From Kiritimatiellota bacterium B12222 (lineage in GTDB: Bacteria; Verrucomicrobiota; Kiritimatiellia; SS1-B-03-39; UBA6053), in contig CP120722.1 in assembly GCA_029719485.1 (NCBI GenBank), positions 1,984,001 through 2,048,000 on the forward strand: DNA of 64,000 nt, given 5' to 3'. Shown one piece after another: positions 53,701-61,757 of this stretch; positions within the stretch are counted from its first letter, which is position 1; each line of letters opens with the position of its first letter. The notes beneath the pieces were generated by a model. The model saw only the letters and a list, made by a program, of their open reading frames with translations. It ran no database searches and was not told the DNA's origin. A program made the translations under genes and the position numbers.

Positions 53701-56691
53701 ACCTCCATTATAAGAGAGCTTTCCGAGGAAGGTTTCCTGATACTCAAATCCGTATAATCCCAGCTCCGCGATTTGATTTTGGATGCGTTGAACGGGTTCT
53801 TGTAGAGGCATTTCCACATTTTGAATAAGGGGAATTACGGCCGGAGCGCCTTTTTCCTGTGTAAAAAGTAAATCCACGGTCCCTAAGGATTCGAGAGGGA
53901 CTTTGTAAAATACAAAGTTTCGGACGGATGGGGTGTCAGGTGTAAAGGTGATGGAATTGGCAAGTTGTGGATCGGTGTTCCCGTATTCTTTCATATTTAA
54001 CAGCAAGGAACCGTTGAGTCGAATGGGGAGTACTTTAGCTAAATCGGGCAGGGTGAACGATTCTGTTTGCTGGGGAGGGCGGGTGAGCTCAAGGTCAATG
54101 GCTAAGATAACTTCGCCTTCCTCTGCTGTGTGGGTGTAATAACTCTCCAACAGATAAAATCGATGCGCGGTTAGCTGTAGTTCGGGGAGGGATGCTGATC
54201 GTGCTACGACATTCCCATCCGCTGGTGGAATGATTACAATATCTTCTTTGTTTTCTTTCTGAGGGCTTTCCCAGGTAAGAATAGGGAAGTGGCTTTGATG
54301 GATTGGGGTCAAAGGGGCGGACGGAATCTCAGGATTTACAGAAAAGGTTTCACCGGCTGTATCACTTTCTTCCACGGCTAAAGTGAGAGGGGGCTCGGGT
54401 CTTGACAGCTCGGACAGGTTTAAGGTGATTTGCCCGGCTTTGGATACGCCTCCGTAGTTGAAAATAACCTCTTCTGTTTCAGGCGTGATATCAAAAATAT
54501 AGGCGAAACTGCGCGCTTGTTTATTTGCCGGAATCCACACGGTTTCGGGCATTTCAATGCCTGCTTTGAGTTCCACACGTGTCGGTTTGACGCTATCACC
54601 GTTGGTGAGGTGTAGGGTTGCGCGCGAAGAGGCCTGATACATGCCCCCTTGATCACTGATGTTCGTCAAGGTGGTCCAAATGGCGACTTGGGTGGACGCT
54701 TCGTTGGTTTGAACTTTCCGTAGTTGGAGAGGAAGCGGGTTATCCTCAATTTTGGCGAGCACGGGGGAAGGTGAGGGAGGCTTTTGATTGGGGGTTAGAT
54801 TAAGCGTGATGGGGGCGGGTTGGAAAAAGCCTTTTTCCGTTTTGAATTGGGGAAAGCCTAAATAAAGGTCGAAGGTCTTGGCGTCTTGAGGAACTAAAAA
54901 GACCGCGCGACCTCCCGTGGGGCTTGCGGAAGGAAATACAGGTTCTGGCGCTAAGGTGGAAAGGATAGGGTTACGCACAAAGGCGTGTTCGCCATCGATT
55001 ACCAGTTGAAGCATTTGAGGCGCTTTTTGATAGAGTACCGGCACGGGGACGGACTGCAGGTCTGTTAAGTTGGCATCGGCATTTACGGCGAGCGCATCGA
55101 TTTTTTTGCTTTGTAAGCTGTGTCCGATTAGGTCCACTATCGCCCATTGGGTACCTGGGGGTGCGGATTCACCCTGGAGGCTCTGTTTTAATTCCAAACT
55201 AAGGACCTCCAGATGAAGGTAGTCTGGAGAGGAGGAGGCCGCAATCGGTTTTTGTTTCACCAAAGGCGTTTCTTTCCCCAATAAATGAAGCGTTAACATG
55301 GGGAATTTAGCAGGAGCGTAGAGGAGAGCGGCTGAGGTGATTTCGATTTCAGGAATTTCAAACACATACAGACCTGTGACTTCTGATCCTGATTCCGAGA
55401 GCACGAATTTTGCCGGCAAAACTCCGGGGGATTCTTCGGGTAAATCACGGAGAGGAATGATCAGCTTTTGATTGAGCTTTAAGAACAGTTGGCTGCGCAT
55501 TTCTCCGAACATTAAAGGTTCCGGATAGTCTTTTTCTAAAATGAGGTCGATGGATTGACGGTTTTCAAATGAAACCTCTAAGAGCGCAAAGATTTTTCCG
55601 GGGGAAGCTACTTGGTCTTCCCACTTCTCTTGTAGGGCGAGGCTGTGGACCGAAAGTTTGATCCCCCGGTTTGAGATGTGTTGAGAGAGCTTGTTTTGGG
55701 TGCCAGGCGTCCAGGATTTACTGCTGAGTGGCTGATGGGTTTCGGGAGAGACCTCGGGGAGTGGCGCGGTGTGAGGGAAGACAATTTCGGCTGCTTTGAG
55801 ACGTTTTTCCAAGTCCTGATCTGCAGGGATTTGTGAATGGATGGGAAGAGGGTTGAGTTGTTGAGGAGGCGTTCCTGCGACTTGGGTCAGGTGATCGCCT
55901 GTATCAGAAACTGCAATCAACACGATGGATTCCGGTGGAGGCTGAATGCCGTTGACCGCAGATTGAGGGGCGGCAATCCAAAGATCTTTTTGGGGCAGTG
56001 ATTCCGCCGCACGAATGATGTTTCGGAGTCCCTGTGGACTGCCATGGTAGAGGATGCCGATTTTGCGGTTGGCGGGGAGTTGTTCCAGTTGGCTGCGCAA
56101 GACCGTTACAGGGTCCAAGACATCAACGCCATCGAATTGTTTTTTGACCTGGGGCAAAAATTGACGACCTGCTGGGGGTTCCGTGAGGCCGATTATTGTA
56201 CGGCTCTCCTTTCCTTCGGACACGGAAAGCGTGGCGGGAAAAAGGGTGGTGGAGCTATCCTCCCAGACAATATTTGCCGAGATCACGGGCAGGCCGGAAT
56301 TTGCGAGCAACTCATGAATAACGTTCACGCCAAAACGAAAATCCCCATTTGATAGGTTAATGGCATTTACATTCAGATTTTTATAAATCTCGGTGACGAT
56401 ATGCAGTTGATCTGGAGGAAGATCTCCACCCGTGAAGGCGTTGCCGAGATCATACCAAACAGCATCTGGATGCTCAGATTGAAAGGCTTTGATCAGTGTG
56501 CTCGAATGCAGAAAGCCCCCGGTGGGGGCTTCTTGGGGACAGAAAGAGCAGGCGAAGATTTTGCCCTTTGTATCTGAGGTAAATAGCAGGTCTTGACCAA
56601 AGGCGATTGTACAACTGTAGAGGAGAAGTAGGCTCCAGATTGTTGCGCAATGTTGGCGATTATTAAACAAATATTTTTGCAGGAAGCTCAT
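50773..56691 (-). CDS. Giant exported protein: degenerate metallophosphatase, beta modules, alpha/alpha toroid, vWA, C-terminal zinc ribbon
   Basis: From ATG at 56691 this is 1972 residues. The start was chosen because its ATG overlaps the TGA of the upstream gene (ATGA). A signal peptide (about 8-33) is followed by a UshA-like phosphoesterase domain (about 35-270) that lacks the expected D-x-H and GNH residues. Next come about six beta-rich modules (about 340-1310) with repeated A-P-x-G-x-x-W/F...V-D-x-x-G and F-Q-L-V-V-D/ID-G-like elements. An alpha/alpha-toroid resembling prenyltransferase/squalene cyclase repeats spans about 1325-1640 (GGFSYTG, GSMTAAGICILAIS, GAWPTS). A vWA domain has its MIDAS motif DSSGS from D1670 and LLTDGGEDN. 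The end (C1950, C1953, C1964, C1967) is a zinc ribbon. It is probably an envelope scaffold; enzyme activity is unproven. Confidence 0.85.
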   Translation of the reverse strand: MSFLQKYLFNNRQHCATIWSLLLLYSCTIAFGQDLLFTSDTKGKIFACSFCPQEAPTGGFLHSSTLIKAFQSEHPDAVWYDLGNAFTGGDLPPDQLHIVTEIYKNLNVNAINLSNGDFRFGVNVIHELLANSGLPVISANIVWEDSSTTLFPATLSVSEGKESRTIIGLTEPPAGRQFLPQVKKQFDGVDVLDPVTVLRSQLEQLPANRKIGILYHGSPQGLRNIIRAAESLPQKDLWIAAPQSAVNGIQPPPESIVLIAVSDTGDHLTQVAGTPPQQLNPLPIHSQIPADQDLEKRLKAAEIVFPHTAPLPEVSPETHQPLSSKSWTPGTQNKLSQHISNRGIKLSVHSLALQEKWEDQVASPGKIFALLEVSFENRQSIDLILEKDYPEPLMFGEMRSQLFLKLNQKLIIPLRDLPEESPGVLPAKFVLSESGSEVTGLYVFEIPEIEITSAALLYAPAKFPMLTLHLLGKETPLVKQKPIAASSSPDYLHLEVLSLELKQSLQGESAPPGTQWAIVDLIGHSLQSKKIDALAVNADANLTDLQSVPVPVLYQKAPQMLQLVIDGEHAFVRNPILSTLAPEPVFPSASPTGGRAVFLVPQDAKTFDLYLGFPQFKTEKGFFQPAPITLNLTPNQKPPSPSPVLAKIEDNPLPLQLRKVQTNEASTQVAIWTTLTNISDQGGMYQASSRATLHLTNGDSVKPTRVELKAGIEMPETVWIPANKQARSFAYIFDITPETEEVIFNYGGVSKAGQITLNLSELSRPEPPLTLAVEESDTAGETFSVNPEIPSAPLTPIHQSHFPILTWESPQKENKEDIVIIPPADGNVVARSASLPELQLTAHRFYLLESYYTHTAEEGEVILAIDLELTRPPQQTESFTLPDLAKVLPIRLNGSLLLNMKEYGNTDPQLANSITFTPDTPSVRNFVFYKVPLESLGTVDLLFTQEKGAPAVIPLIQNVEMPLQEPVQRIQNQIAELGLYGFEYQETFLGKLSYNGGWLVVDIRGISKLHHPTENPNVDIAEIHPVKWRDWKPRMQVIIDGKRSLNVDRFMFDEESRLLPGVVSGGQMAFKLSPDEFVAAESIQVQCGFAPTAIPGASVTTPDTIYFTLKGDPNYTPPVRDRWQSLADLDFTLDMIEVSRPEIVNKKSAPIQSEWIKLEIGITSTAKQGLFFKPGDLLELTDLNRVHIKAHPYTWQGPEAPPNNGYETWIPQGGYREFSMYWQVKKEQNPVRLKVNGIRHYRSINLFPEEHPEEEALTNPDINLTLAENGLMVLPPQAIPKGIEGVGLKPEQVNHAIDSGRDYLWSRLKIEIEKHGRITQRSENYPAILALVHCKAHLTYPEFDQALRQFISALNVRETGTYKNAIMAMVIEAYGDPVFLPKMEELAHFFVETQGENGTWNYNASSPQHFYAVPDVSSEPAPPPPVLQVIGGEVPSEITLPENPIERTQSWEMGKSGDHSVTQFAVLGLWSAERSGIPISDEVWQRVLSRMSLRQHTDLSQTYLGGFSYTGKSKAYGSMTAAGICILAISMDRLMNDLTPREHLRIRNGLSWLVQNFMVEENPLSQNHNYYYIYSLERVGQILGIDFIGEFEWYPLGADYLVKQQSPTGAWPTSKGEDDPMLTTSFALLFLTRATPSLDLDPHNKPQGPGMLETQVMIPDIQHQVYLILDSSGSMRPQLNGVSKLDIAKTAITDLAASLPPGTRIAVRAYGHTKRAVDIGAEQDTELIIPWMETNPDQLSAQLASLRALGKTPLALSLTQALNDIPSNNKGQTMVVLLTDGGEDNRKTDPVAAAAAYAKRKDIEFFILGFDINRPEWTQQLTEMAKAAQGIYWPVQHAERLTQDLQSIVVPPVPEFNIIDANGESVAQALFGSAPISLPPGAYRLEALDPAVNFETSFHIRAEGITKITLDMGQLPRRPLSAPSTTSKAIFPLTEGEEQLRSPATKASFCTSCGNKLTPGARFCTSCGTPIK

Positions 56692-59021
56692 AACATAGGT
56701 CCTATGGTACACCCTAGATTTGCAATCATTCCGCCAACGGCAATGGCAATGGCCGCCCCAATCCCCGGAGCGAAAATAGAGCCAATGATGAGGGTTGCGG
56801 AAACGATGCTACAGAAAATGCAGGCAAAACCCGGTGCATCCGAACACATCATCACCGAAACTGCTAATAGCAGGAGTTGCGCTTTGGCGGCGAAAAGATT
56901 TACAAGATATTCAGAGGAGGATCCTCCCCATCCCCCTTCTGCAATTCTGCCGATCATCTTTCCATTCTCGGGATTCATTTCCCACCAGGCGGATTGAGAG
57001 GAGGGCAGGGTCCCCAAACTTTTTGGCACGAACAGAATTTCTCCTTTTGCGAGTGAGCTGTTTAACAGGGTTTCCACCTCTGAGGACAAGGGCCCTAACT
57101 GTGCGAGTTCTGCTGGATTATGTATCCAAACCCATTGATCTTGGGGAAGTTGTTCGAGTAGTTGAGAGGCCGAAAAGGCATGCGTTTCGCTGGAATTTGC
57201 TAACACGGCTTCGAGGGAAGCATCCACAACGCCCTGCTCCAATCGATAGACGGCCGCATCTTGAATTCCCGGAAGAATATCTATTTCTGTTTGAATAAGA
57301 TCAAAGCCGCGAACGACCAGTCCTTCCCCTTGATCACTTGTGCGGATGGTTTGTTGGAACGCGATCAACTGGGGTTGGGTAATTTGCAACAGATTCTGAT
57401 GTGGATTTAGCATGAACCTTGTCAGGGCGAAATCATAGACTTGTTGCGGGAATACCGTCAGTTTTTCCATAGATTCTTGCATTTTCTTGCTGTCGTTTTT
57501 GGATTCATAATGAAAAGAACCCAAGGTGGCGTTCCGGTTGTCCAAGGTGCGGGACAGTGATTTATCGGAGACGTAATTGCGCCGCAATAGAGAGGTTTGA
57601 ATAAGCACATCGGTTACACTGGCCAGTGCAACTCCTGCGGAAATGGGTGCGTCATTTTGAGCCGCTGCTTGTGCGGCATCTTCGTTGAGTTGATAGATGA
57701 CTCGTTTCACCTGTTCAGGTTCTGACCCGGGTTTGTTTAAAATAAATGCGATGGTTACCCGGGATAGTTTTCCTTTTGACGCATCAAATTGATCTTTTTG
57801 TTCCTGAGGTTGTCCTAGTCCCCCGAGCAGGCCGGCAGCTTCATTAATTTTATCTCCTTGGGCGGAGCTAGCCAAACTATTGACCAATTCGCCATTCGCC
57901 GTGAACCCTGACTCCGAAAAAGTCTCTCCCGCATAACGAATGTAAGGCATCCAAGAGCTTTCATTCTTAAACTGTTCGATAAGCGCTTGGGTCGCTTGAT
58001 CAGGATTTTCTGTAAACTCGGAAATGTCCATGCTGACGTCTTTGGGTGTAAAGCCCACCTGAAAATCATTATTGCCATCTTGTCCGGCCAGGAAGGTGTG
58101 AGAGAGGGCTACTTTTTCGGTTCGTTTTCCTTTTTTGAGTTGCTCGATTTGCACGACGACTTGAACGCTTTGTTGGTAGCTTGCTGGAAGTTCAGCAAGG
58201 GAGAAGCTTTGTTGAGCTTCAAGTGCGGGCGCGGAACTGGGGTCCAGAGAAATGAGGCCTTGGTCCGTTTCCACGCTCACCCACCAATGGGTATGCGGGG
58301 ATGGATTTTTTTCGACAGTTTTTGCTGATGCAGGGCTGAGTGCTTTCGAGAAAAGGGGAAGCTGATTTTCGGAACGGCGAGCGACTTCGATTAAGGTTTC
58401 GGTACGCGAGCTGACATACTCATTTAATAACGAGATTTGGGTGGGATCGGAAACGCCAGCGGGAATGTCCATGGTTTGTGGGAGCAACGCCGTGCGGACC
58501 GTGCTGTCTGCAGTGAAGGTCATGGGCATATGTTGCTTTGCCCAGTCCGCAGGTACTTCCGCCATAGAAATTTGGGGGGAATGGCCTGCCAGCTCTAAGA
58601 GCTGCGCCAAGAGGACCACGCGGTCGATTTGATTTGCAGATCCGTCCATCATCACGGCGGAAGGTGAGCGCAAGTGTCCTTCATAGGAGACCAAGGTGAT
58701 GTGGTCTGCGACCCATTTGCGAAGGGCTTCGGGTTCATTTCCCACCCGGGTCACCACGGTCACGGGATCGAAATCGTCCCGGGATAAGGATTCTTGCATA
58801 TCTTTTATGGCACTAAAAAAGTCCTTCAAATTTTCCATATTGGCTTGTGTGGAGGCGGGAGGTGCAGATACCCTTTCCGGTGTTTGCGCGTAGACTCTCG
58901 TGGCGCTGAAAAATGGAGGAAAGGCCATGACAGAAACCAGTAAGGCCTGCAGGCAGGTGATGGCAACGGCTCCTAAAGACTGGAGAAGATGACGGCATCT
59001 TGTTTTGAAGTAAAGGGGCAT
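56688..59021 (-). CDS. Transglutaminase-like exported protein with Cys/Gly-rich membrane tail
   Basis: This 777-residue protein has a long N-terminal signal segment (about 18-46) and AGGAAA upstream of its ATG. Residues about 95-160 (EALRKWVADHITLVSYEGHL, then GSANQIDRVVLLAQLLELAG) match the transglutaminase-like superfamily pattern seen in large surface proteins. In this segment the usual catalytic Cys is not evident, so activity is doubtful. The central part is unassigned. The last 66 residues are hydrophobic, Gly-rich and contain four Cys (726, 733, 737, 771), probably a membrane-inserted hairpin. Its stop overlaps the start of the giant vWA gene (ATGA), so the two proteins are made together and probably form one complex. 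Confidence 0.8.
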   Translation of the reverse strand: MPLYFKTRCRHLLQSLGAVAITCLQALLVSVMAFPPFFSATRVYAQTPERVSAPPASTQANMENLKDFFSAIKDMQESLSRDDFDPVTVVTRVGNEPEALRKWVADHITLVSYEGHLRSPSAVMMDGSANQIDRVVLLAQLLELAGHSPQISMAEVPADWAKQHMPMTFTADSTVRTALLPQTMDIPAGVSDPTQISLLNEYVSSRTETLIEVARRSENQLPLFSKALSPASAKTVEKNPSPHTHWWVSVETDQGLISLDPSSAPALEAQQSFSLAELPASYQQSVQVVVQIEQLKKGKRTEKVALSHTFLAGQDGNNDFQVGFTPKDVSMDISEFTENPDQATQALIEQFKNESSWMPYIRYAGETFSESGFTANGELVNSLASSAQGDKINEAAGLLGGLGQPQEQKDQFDASKGKLSRVTIAFILNKPGSEPEQVKRVIYQLNEDAAQAAAQNDAPISAGVALASVTDVLIQTSLLRRNYVSDKSLSRTLDNRNATLGSFHYESKNDSKKMQESMEKLTVFPQQVYDFALTRFMLNPHQNLLQITQPQLIAFQQTIRTSDQGEGLVVRGFDLIQTEIDILPGIQDAAVYRLEQGVVDASLEAVLANSSETHAFSASQLLEQLPQDQWVWIHNPAELAQLGPLSSEVETLLNSSLAKGEILFVPKSLGTLPSSQSAWWEMNPENGKMIGRIAEGGWGGSSSEYLVNLFAAKAQLLLLAVSVMMCSDAPGFACIFCSIVSATLIIGSIFAPGIGAAIAIAVGGMIANLGCTIGPML

Positions 59022-59105
59022 AAGGTTTCCTGGGTTTGCGCTGTGAGGAGAGAGAGGAGGGTGACGTTGATGGAGAGAGAGGCGTGTATGTAAAGGAGGC
59101 GAACT

Positions 59106-59146
59106 AAAAAAATACCCACCACGCCTAGAGATGTTAGACGGGTGGG
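59106..59146 (-). terminator. Rho-independent terminator after CsgG-like gene
   Basis: On the minus strand a stem formed by CCCACC (59115-59120) and GGTGGG (59141-59146), extended inward with a bulge, is followed by seven T residues (59112-59106). It separates the CsgG-like lipoprotein from the transglutaminase-like gene, which begins 85 bp further on. Confidence 0.8.
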
Positions 59147-59188
59147 GACCCTTTCGGTTAAAGGTCTTGTAGCATCATTGCTCGTGAT

Positions 59189-60139
59189 TTATGGCACTTT
59201 GGTGCCGCAAGAGGAGCAGAATTTAGAATTGGCGCCAAGGGGCGTTCCGCAATTCCCGCAAAATTTACTGGCAGTGGCGGGAGCGCTCGCAGGTGCTGAG
59301 GCGGGGGCCGGGGCCATGGTTGAGGAGGCGGGCGCCACGGCTGACGCTGCGGCTTCTGCACGACTTTGCTCAATCATGATTTGATCAATTTGAGGCATCG
59401 CTTTATGCAAGGCATCTGCAAAGGCCAAACGCAGGACCTGTCCGGCATCATCTTTACCTGGTTGAATATTAGAGTCTCCACCTCCTCCAATTCCTGCAAC
59501 GCGGATGCCCATGGAATCGGCGGTGTCGGTCCGTTCATATTCACTGAATTCTGCCATTAAGATTTTTCCATTTTCAGGATTCACCAAACGGATGTCGACC
59601 CCCACCTCGGTGGTGATGCGAGTGGAGTCTTTGCTGAAACCTCCCGTGATCCCATCTAAAAGCTCGCGGGAAACCCGACCTGCAACTCCATAATCGGTGC
59701 TGGTGCTTTCTCGTTTAAAACGGAAATTTGTGATTTTTCCTAAGAGCAAATAATCTACGCCATCTATTTGACCCATTTGCGCCAGTTCACCGTCTTTTAC
59801 AATGCCTTCAAGACTTTGTTCCCGCAGTAATTGATTGAGTTGTGCACGTTCAATCACATCAAAGCGTCGGGTTTTAAATAGCAAAGTGGTCATTTGATCC
59901 GCAGCTATCGTACTGAGTTCGTTACCCGTGACGGAGTATCCATAAATATTTTTATCATCCATCTCAAAGGGAGGCACTGCCGCGACCAATTTTTTGGTGC
60001 CAGAGGGAGGGGGAGAGAAATTTGCAATATTTGCCGTGGTTTGATCACGTTGAGCACTTTCTCCCGTGCTGGCGCAGCCAGTGAGCCACACAAAGAAGAG
60101 CGAGAGGGCGCAAGGGTAAAGAATATGTTTAGATTTCAT
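59189..60139 (-). CDS. CsgG-like lipoprotein with C-terminal zinc ribbon
   Basis: This 316-residue protein has a signal peptide with lipobox LTGC and lipidation Cys C22, and an AGGAAA ribosome binding site. Residues about 45-260 match the CsgG/HfaB fold: KLVAAVPPFEMDD, ADQMTTLLFKTRRFDVIERAQ, LLLGKITNF, and the glycine-rich TTEVGVDIRLVNPENGKIL. CsgG forms the curli outer-membrane secretion channel; related proteins are used in assembling other surface structures. The C-terminus, after an Ala/Pro-rich linker (about 262-291), is a zinc ribbon with C294, C297, C308 and C311, unusual for a lipoprotein. It precedes the transglutaminase-like/vWA pair on the same strand, with a terminator between, so limited read-through may link their expression. 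Confidence 0.88.
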   Translation of the reverse strand: MKSKHILYPCALSLFFVWLTGCASTGESAQRDQTTANIANFSPPPSGTKKLVAAVPPFEMDDKNIYGYSVTGNELSTIAADQMTTLLFKTRRFDVIERAQLNQLLREQSLEGIVKDGELAQMGQIDGVDYLLLGKITNFRFKRESTSTDYGVAGRVSRELLDGITGGFSKDSTRITTEVGVDIRLVNPENGKILMAEFSEYERTDTADSMGIRVAGIGGGGDSNIQPGKDDAGQVLRLAFADALHKAMPQIDQIMIEQSRAEAAASAVAPASSTMAPAPASAPASAPATASKFCGNCGTPLGANSKFCSSCGTKVP

Positions 60140-60588
60140 GTACGTTTCCTGAAATAAGGGTTGTTAATTTTTTTGAGAAAAGTGAAAATTGCTGTTGGGT
60201 GGTCGCTGTGATTCTTTGTGACCGGTGTACCAACGCTGATGTTCTTCGGGCCGCCTGTAAGCTTTGAATGATAGTGAATATCGGTCATTTCTGTAATTTC
60301 CAGAGGGGGTTTTGGTCAACCTTCTGAGAGGTGCAGAAGGGAAATCCATAGAAAAGTTGGTCAGATGTTGTCACAAGAAATGGCCAGAAGGAGTGCGGAA
60401 TTTTAAAGGATCCTCAAAATACTGAGGTTTTTGAAGGATTTTACTATATTCGAATTGTCTATGGTTTTAACATACCCAGATTGCCCGTAGCTTTCAAATT
60501 GTTTTTTGAGTCTATTGGACTTATTCGACGCTTGAGGCTGAAGTTGTGAGCGACGCAGGGAAGATCTTGTCCCCGTACACCGTCATTG
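60140..60588. other. Intergenic region without a convincing gene
   Basis: About 450 bp between the CsgG-like gene and the GNAT gene. A short inverted repeat CCTCA-AAATAC-TGAGG (60412-60427) is followed by five T residues on the plus strand, where no gene precedes it. The CsgG-like promoter is expected in the left part but no clear boxes were identified. Confidence 0.4.
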
Positions 60589-61437
60589 TTATCCCAATTC
60601 AAAGCTGCTGATACCGTAAATTTGTGACCAGGGAAGTTGGGGGGCAGGTCCATTGTACATGCGAGCGCAGCCAAAAACTTCTTTCAGTTGATATCGTTTT
60701 GCCAAGGCTTGGGCTGCGGGGTTCTGTTCGGGAATATCCAAAAAGAGCGTTTGGCCTTTGGCATGAGTTGAGAGGGCTTGATAAAGGTCATCTGCAGTTT
60801 GAGCATCATCGGCAAACAGGGGGCCTATTTTGTATCCGTTGACGCAGGGACGGATCACCCCCATGCCGGTGAGTGATTCTCCGGAGACTGCTCCGTAGCC
60901 CCATCCCTCTTGGGGCTGAATCCATGCTTTCAAAAACGTATGTCGTGCAAAACCAAAATGTTTGTGGTCGTAAGCGGAGATCATCTCGAAAGGGAGTTCG
61001 GATAAGGGTTCCAGATTCTTGAAAGCGCTTCCCGCTATGCCTCTACCTTCCATGCGCAAATTGCGATGGCTGAAGGTGAAACCGCCACGGGCATAAAAGG
61101 ATTGCATGTCGAATACGCCGTCCATGCCGATGGGGGCATGGGGCTGTAAACGACTTTGCAGGAGATTTCGTCGCCATGTCCAAAAATCGCGTCCGATCCC
61201 TTGTCCCCGTAAATCGGGTCGCACGATGAAAAACCCCATAAATCCAAAAGCCTTTTCGTAAGCGACGATGGAACCTGTGGCGATAATTTCGCCAGCCTGC
61301 TCTGCGCAAACAAAACCATATGGATCGCTGGCATAAAAGATTTCGGCGTCATGGCGTCCGGGGTTCCAGCCTTCTGTGGTGGCCCAATCTACGGCCAACT
61401 TGAGTTCGGAGAGGGAGGCTTGTCTATAGGTGATCAT
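60589..61437 (-). CDS. GNAT-family acetyltransferase (YitH-like, two-domain)
   Basis: From ATG at 61437 (AAGGAA 7 bp upstream) this is 282 residues. The N-terminal GNAT domain (about 1-145) has the acetyl-CoA-binding PDLRGQGIGRDFW loop and strands FGFMGFFIVRP. A second acetyltransferase-like domain (about 150-282), with AVSGESLTGMGVIRP and GPLFADDAQTADDL, matches the layout of YitH-type proteins (Acetyltransf_18). It transfers an acetyl group to an unknown amine, in the cytoplasm. A longer frame to 61590 exists, but the extra residues are not conserved-looking and lack a ribosome site. It converges on nothing and stands alone. Confidence 0.88.
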   Translation of the reverse strand: MITYRQASLSELKLAVDWATTEGWNPGRHDAEIFYASDPYGFVCAEQAGEIIATGSIVAYEKAFGFMGFFIVRPDLRGQGIGRDFWTWRRNLLQSRLQPHAPIGMDGVFDMQSFYARGGFTFSHRNLRMEGRGIAGSAFKNLEPLSELPFEMISAYDHKHFGFARHTFLKAWIQPQEGWGYGAVSGESLTGMGVIRPCVNGYKIGPLFADDAQTADDLYQALSTHAKGQTLFLDIPEQNPAAQALAKRYQLKEVFGCARMYNGPAPQLPWSQIYGISSFELG

Positions 61438-61757
61438 GTGCAGTTCCTTTTTGAATGTCTTATCAGAATGCAGTTCAAGTTCCAATTGTAAGCCTTCGTT
61501 TCCTTCAGCTGTAGCGCTAACATCGTCTATATGGGTTGAGGAAATGATCGGTCCTTTCCCTTTGATTTCGGTTTTCCTCAGTTGTATCAAATGAGGTGGT
61601 TTATTTCCTTTTGAGATGAGAATGATGGCTTGGGCGTTTGAGACTGCGTAAATAGCCTGACATTTTCATTCTGTTTTTTGGGTCTCTCATGATAACTTAC
61701 GTAAAGACATGGTGCGTGAGGGCTTGATTCTGAGAGCGTTCATTAACAGGAGGCGAT
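61438..61757. other. Divergent intergenic region, no gene
   Basis: This 320-bp gap separates the GNAT gene from the divergent PEP-CTERM gene. It is expected to contain promoters for both. No box, operator or structured RNA stood out. The open frame extending the GNAT gene into it is considered non-coding. Confidence 0.4.

Noticed and set aside
59142..59384. Ala-rich plus-strand frame opposite the CsgG-like gene
   Set aside because: It mirrors the Ala/Pro-rich linker and zinc ribbon of the lipoprotein on the other strand; no start signal or domain supports it.
61438..61590. N-terminal extension of the GNAT gene
   Set aside because: The internal ATG at 61437 has an AAGGAA site at good spacing and the GNAT domain starts immediately after it.
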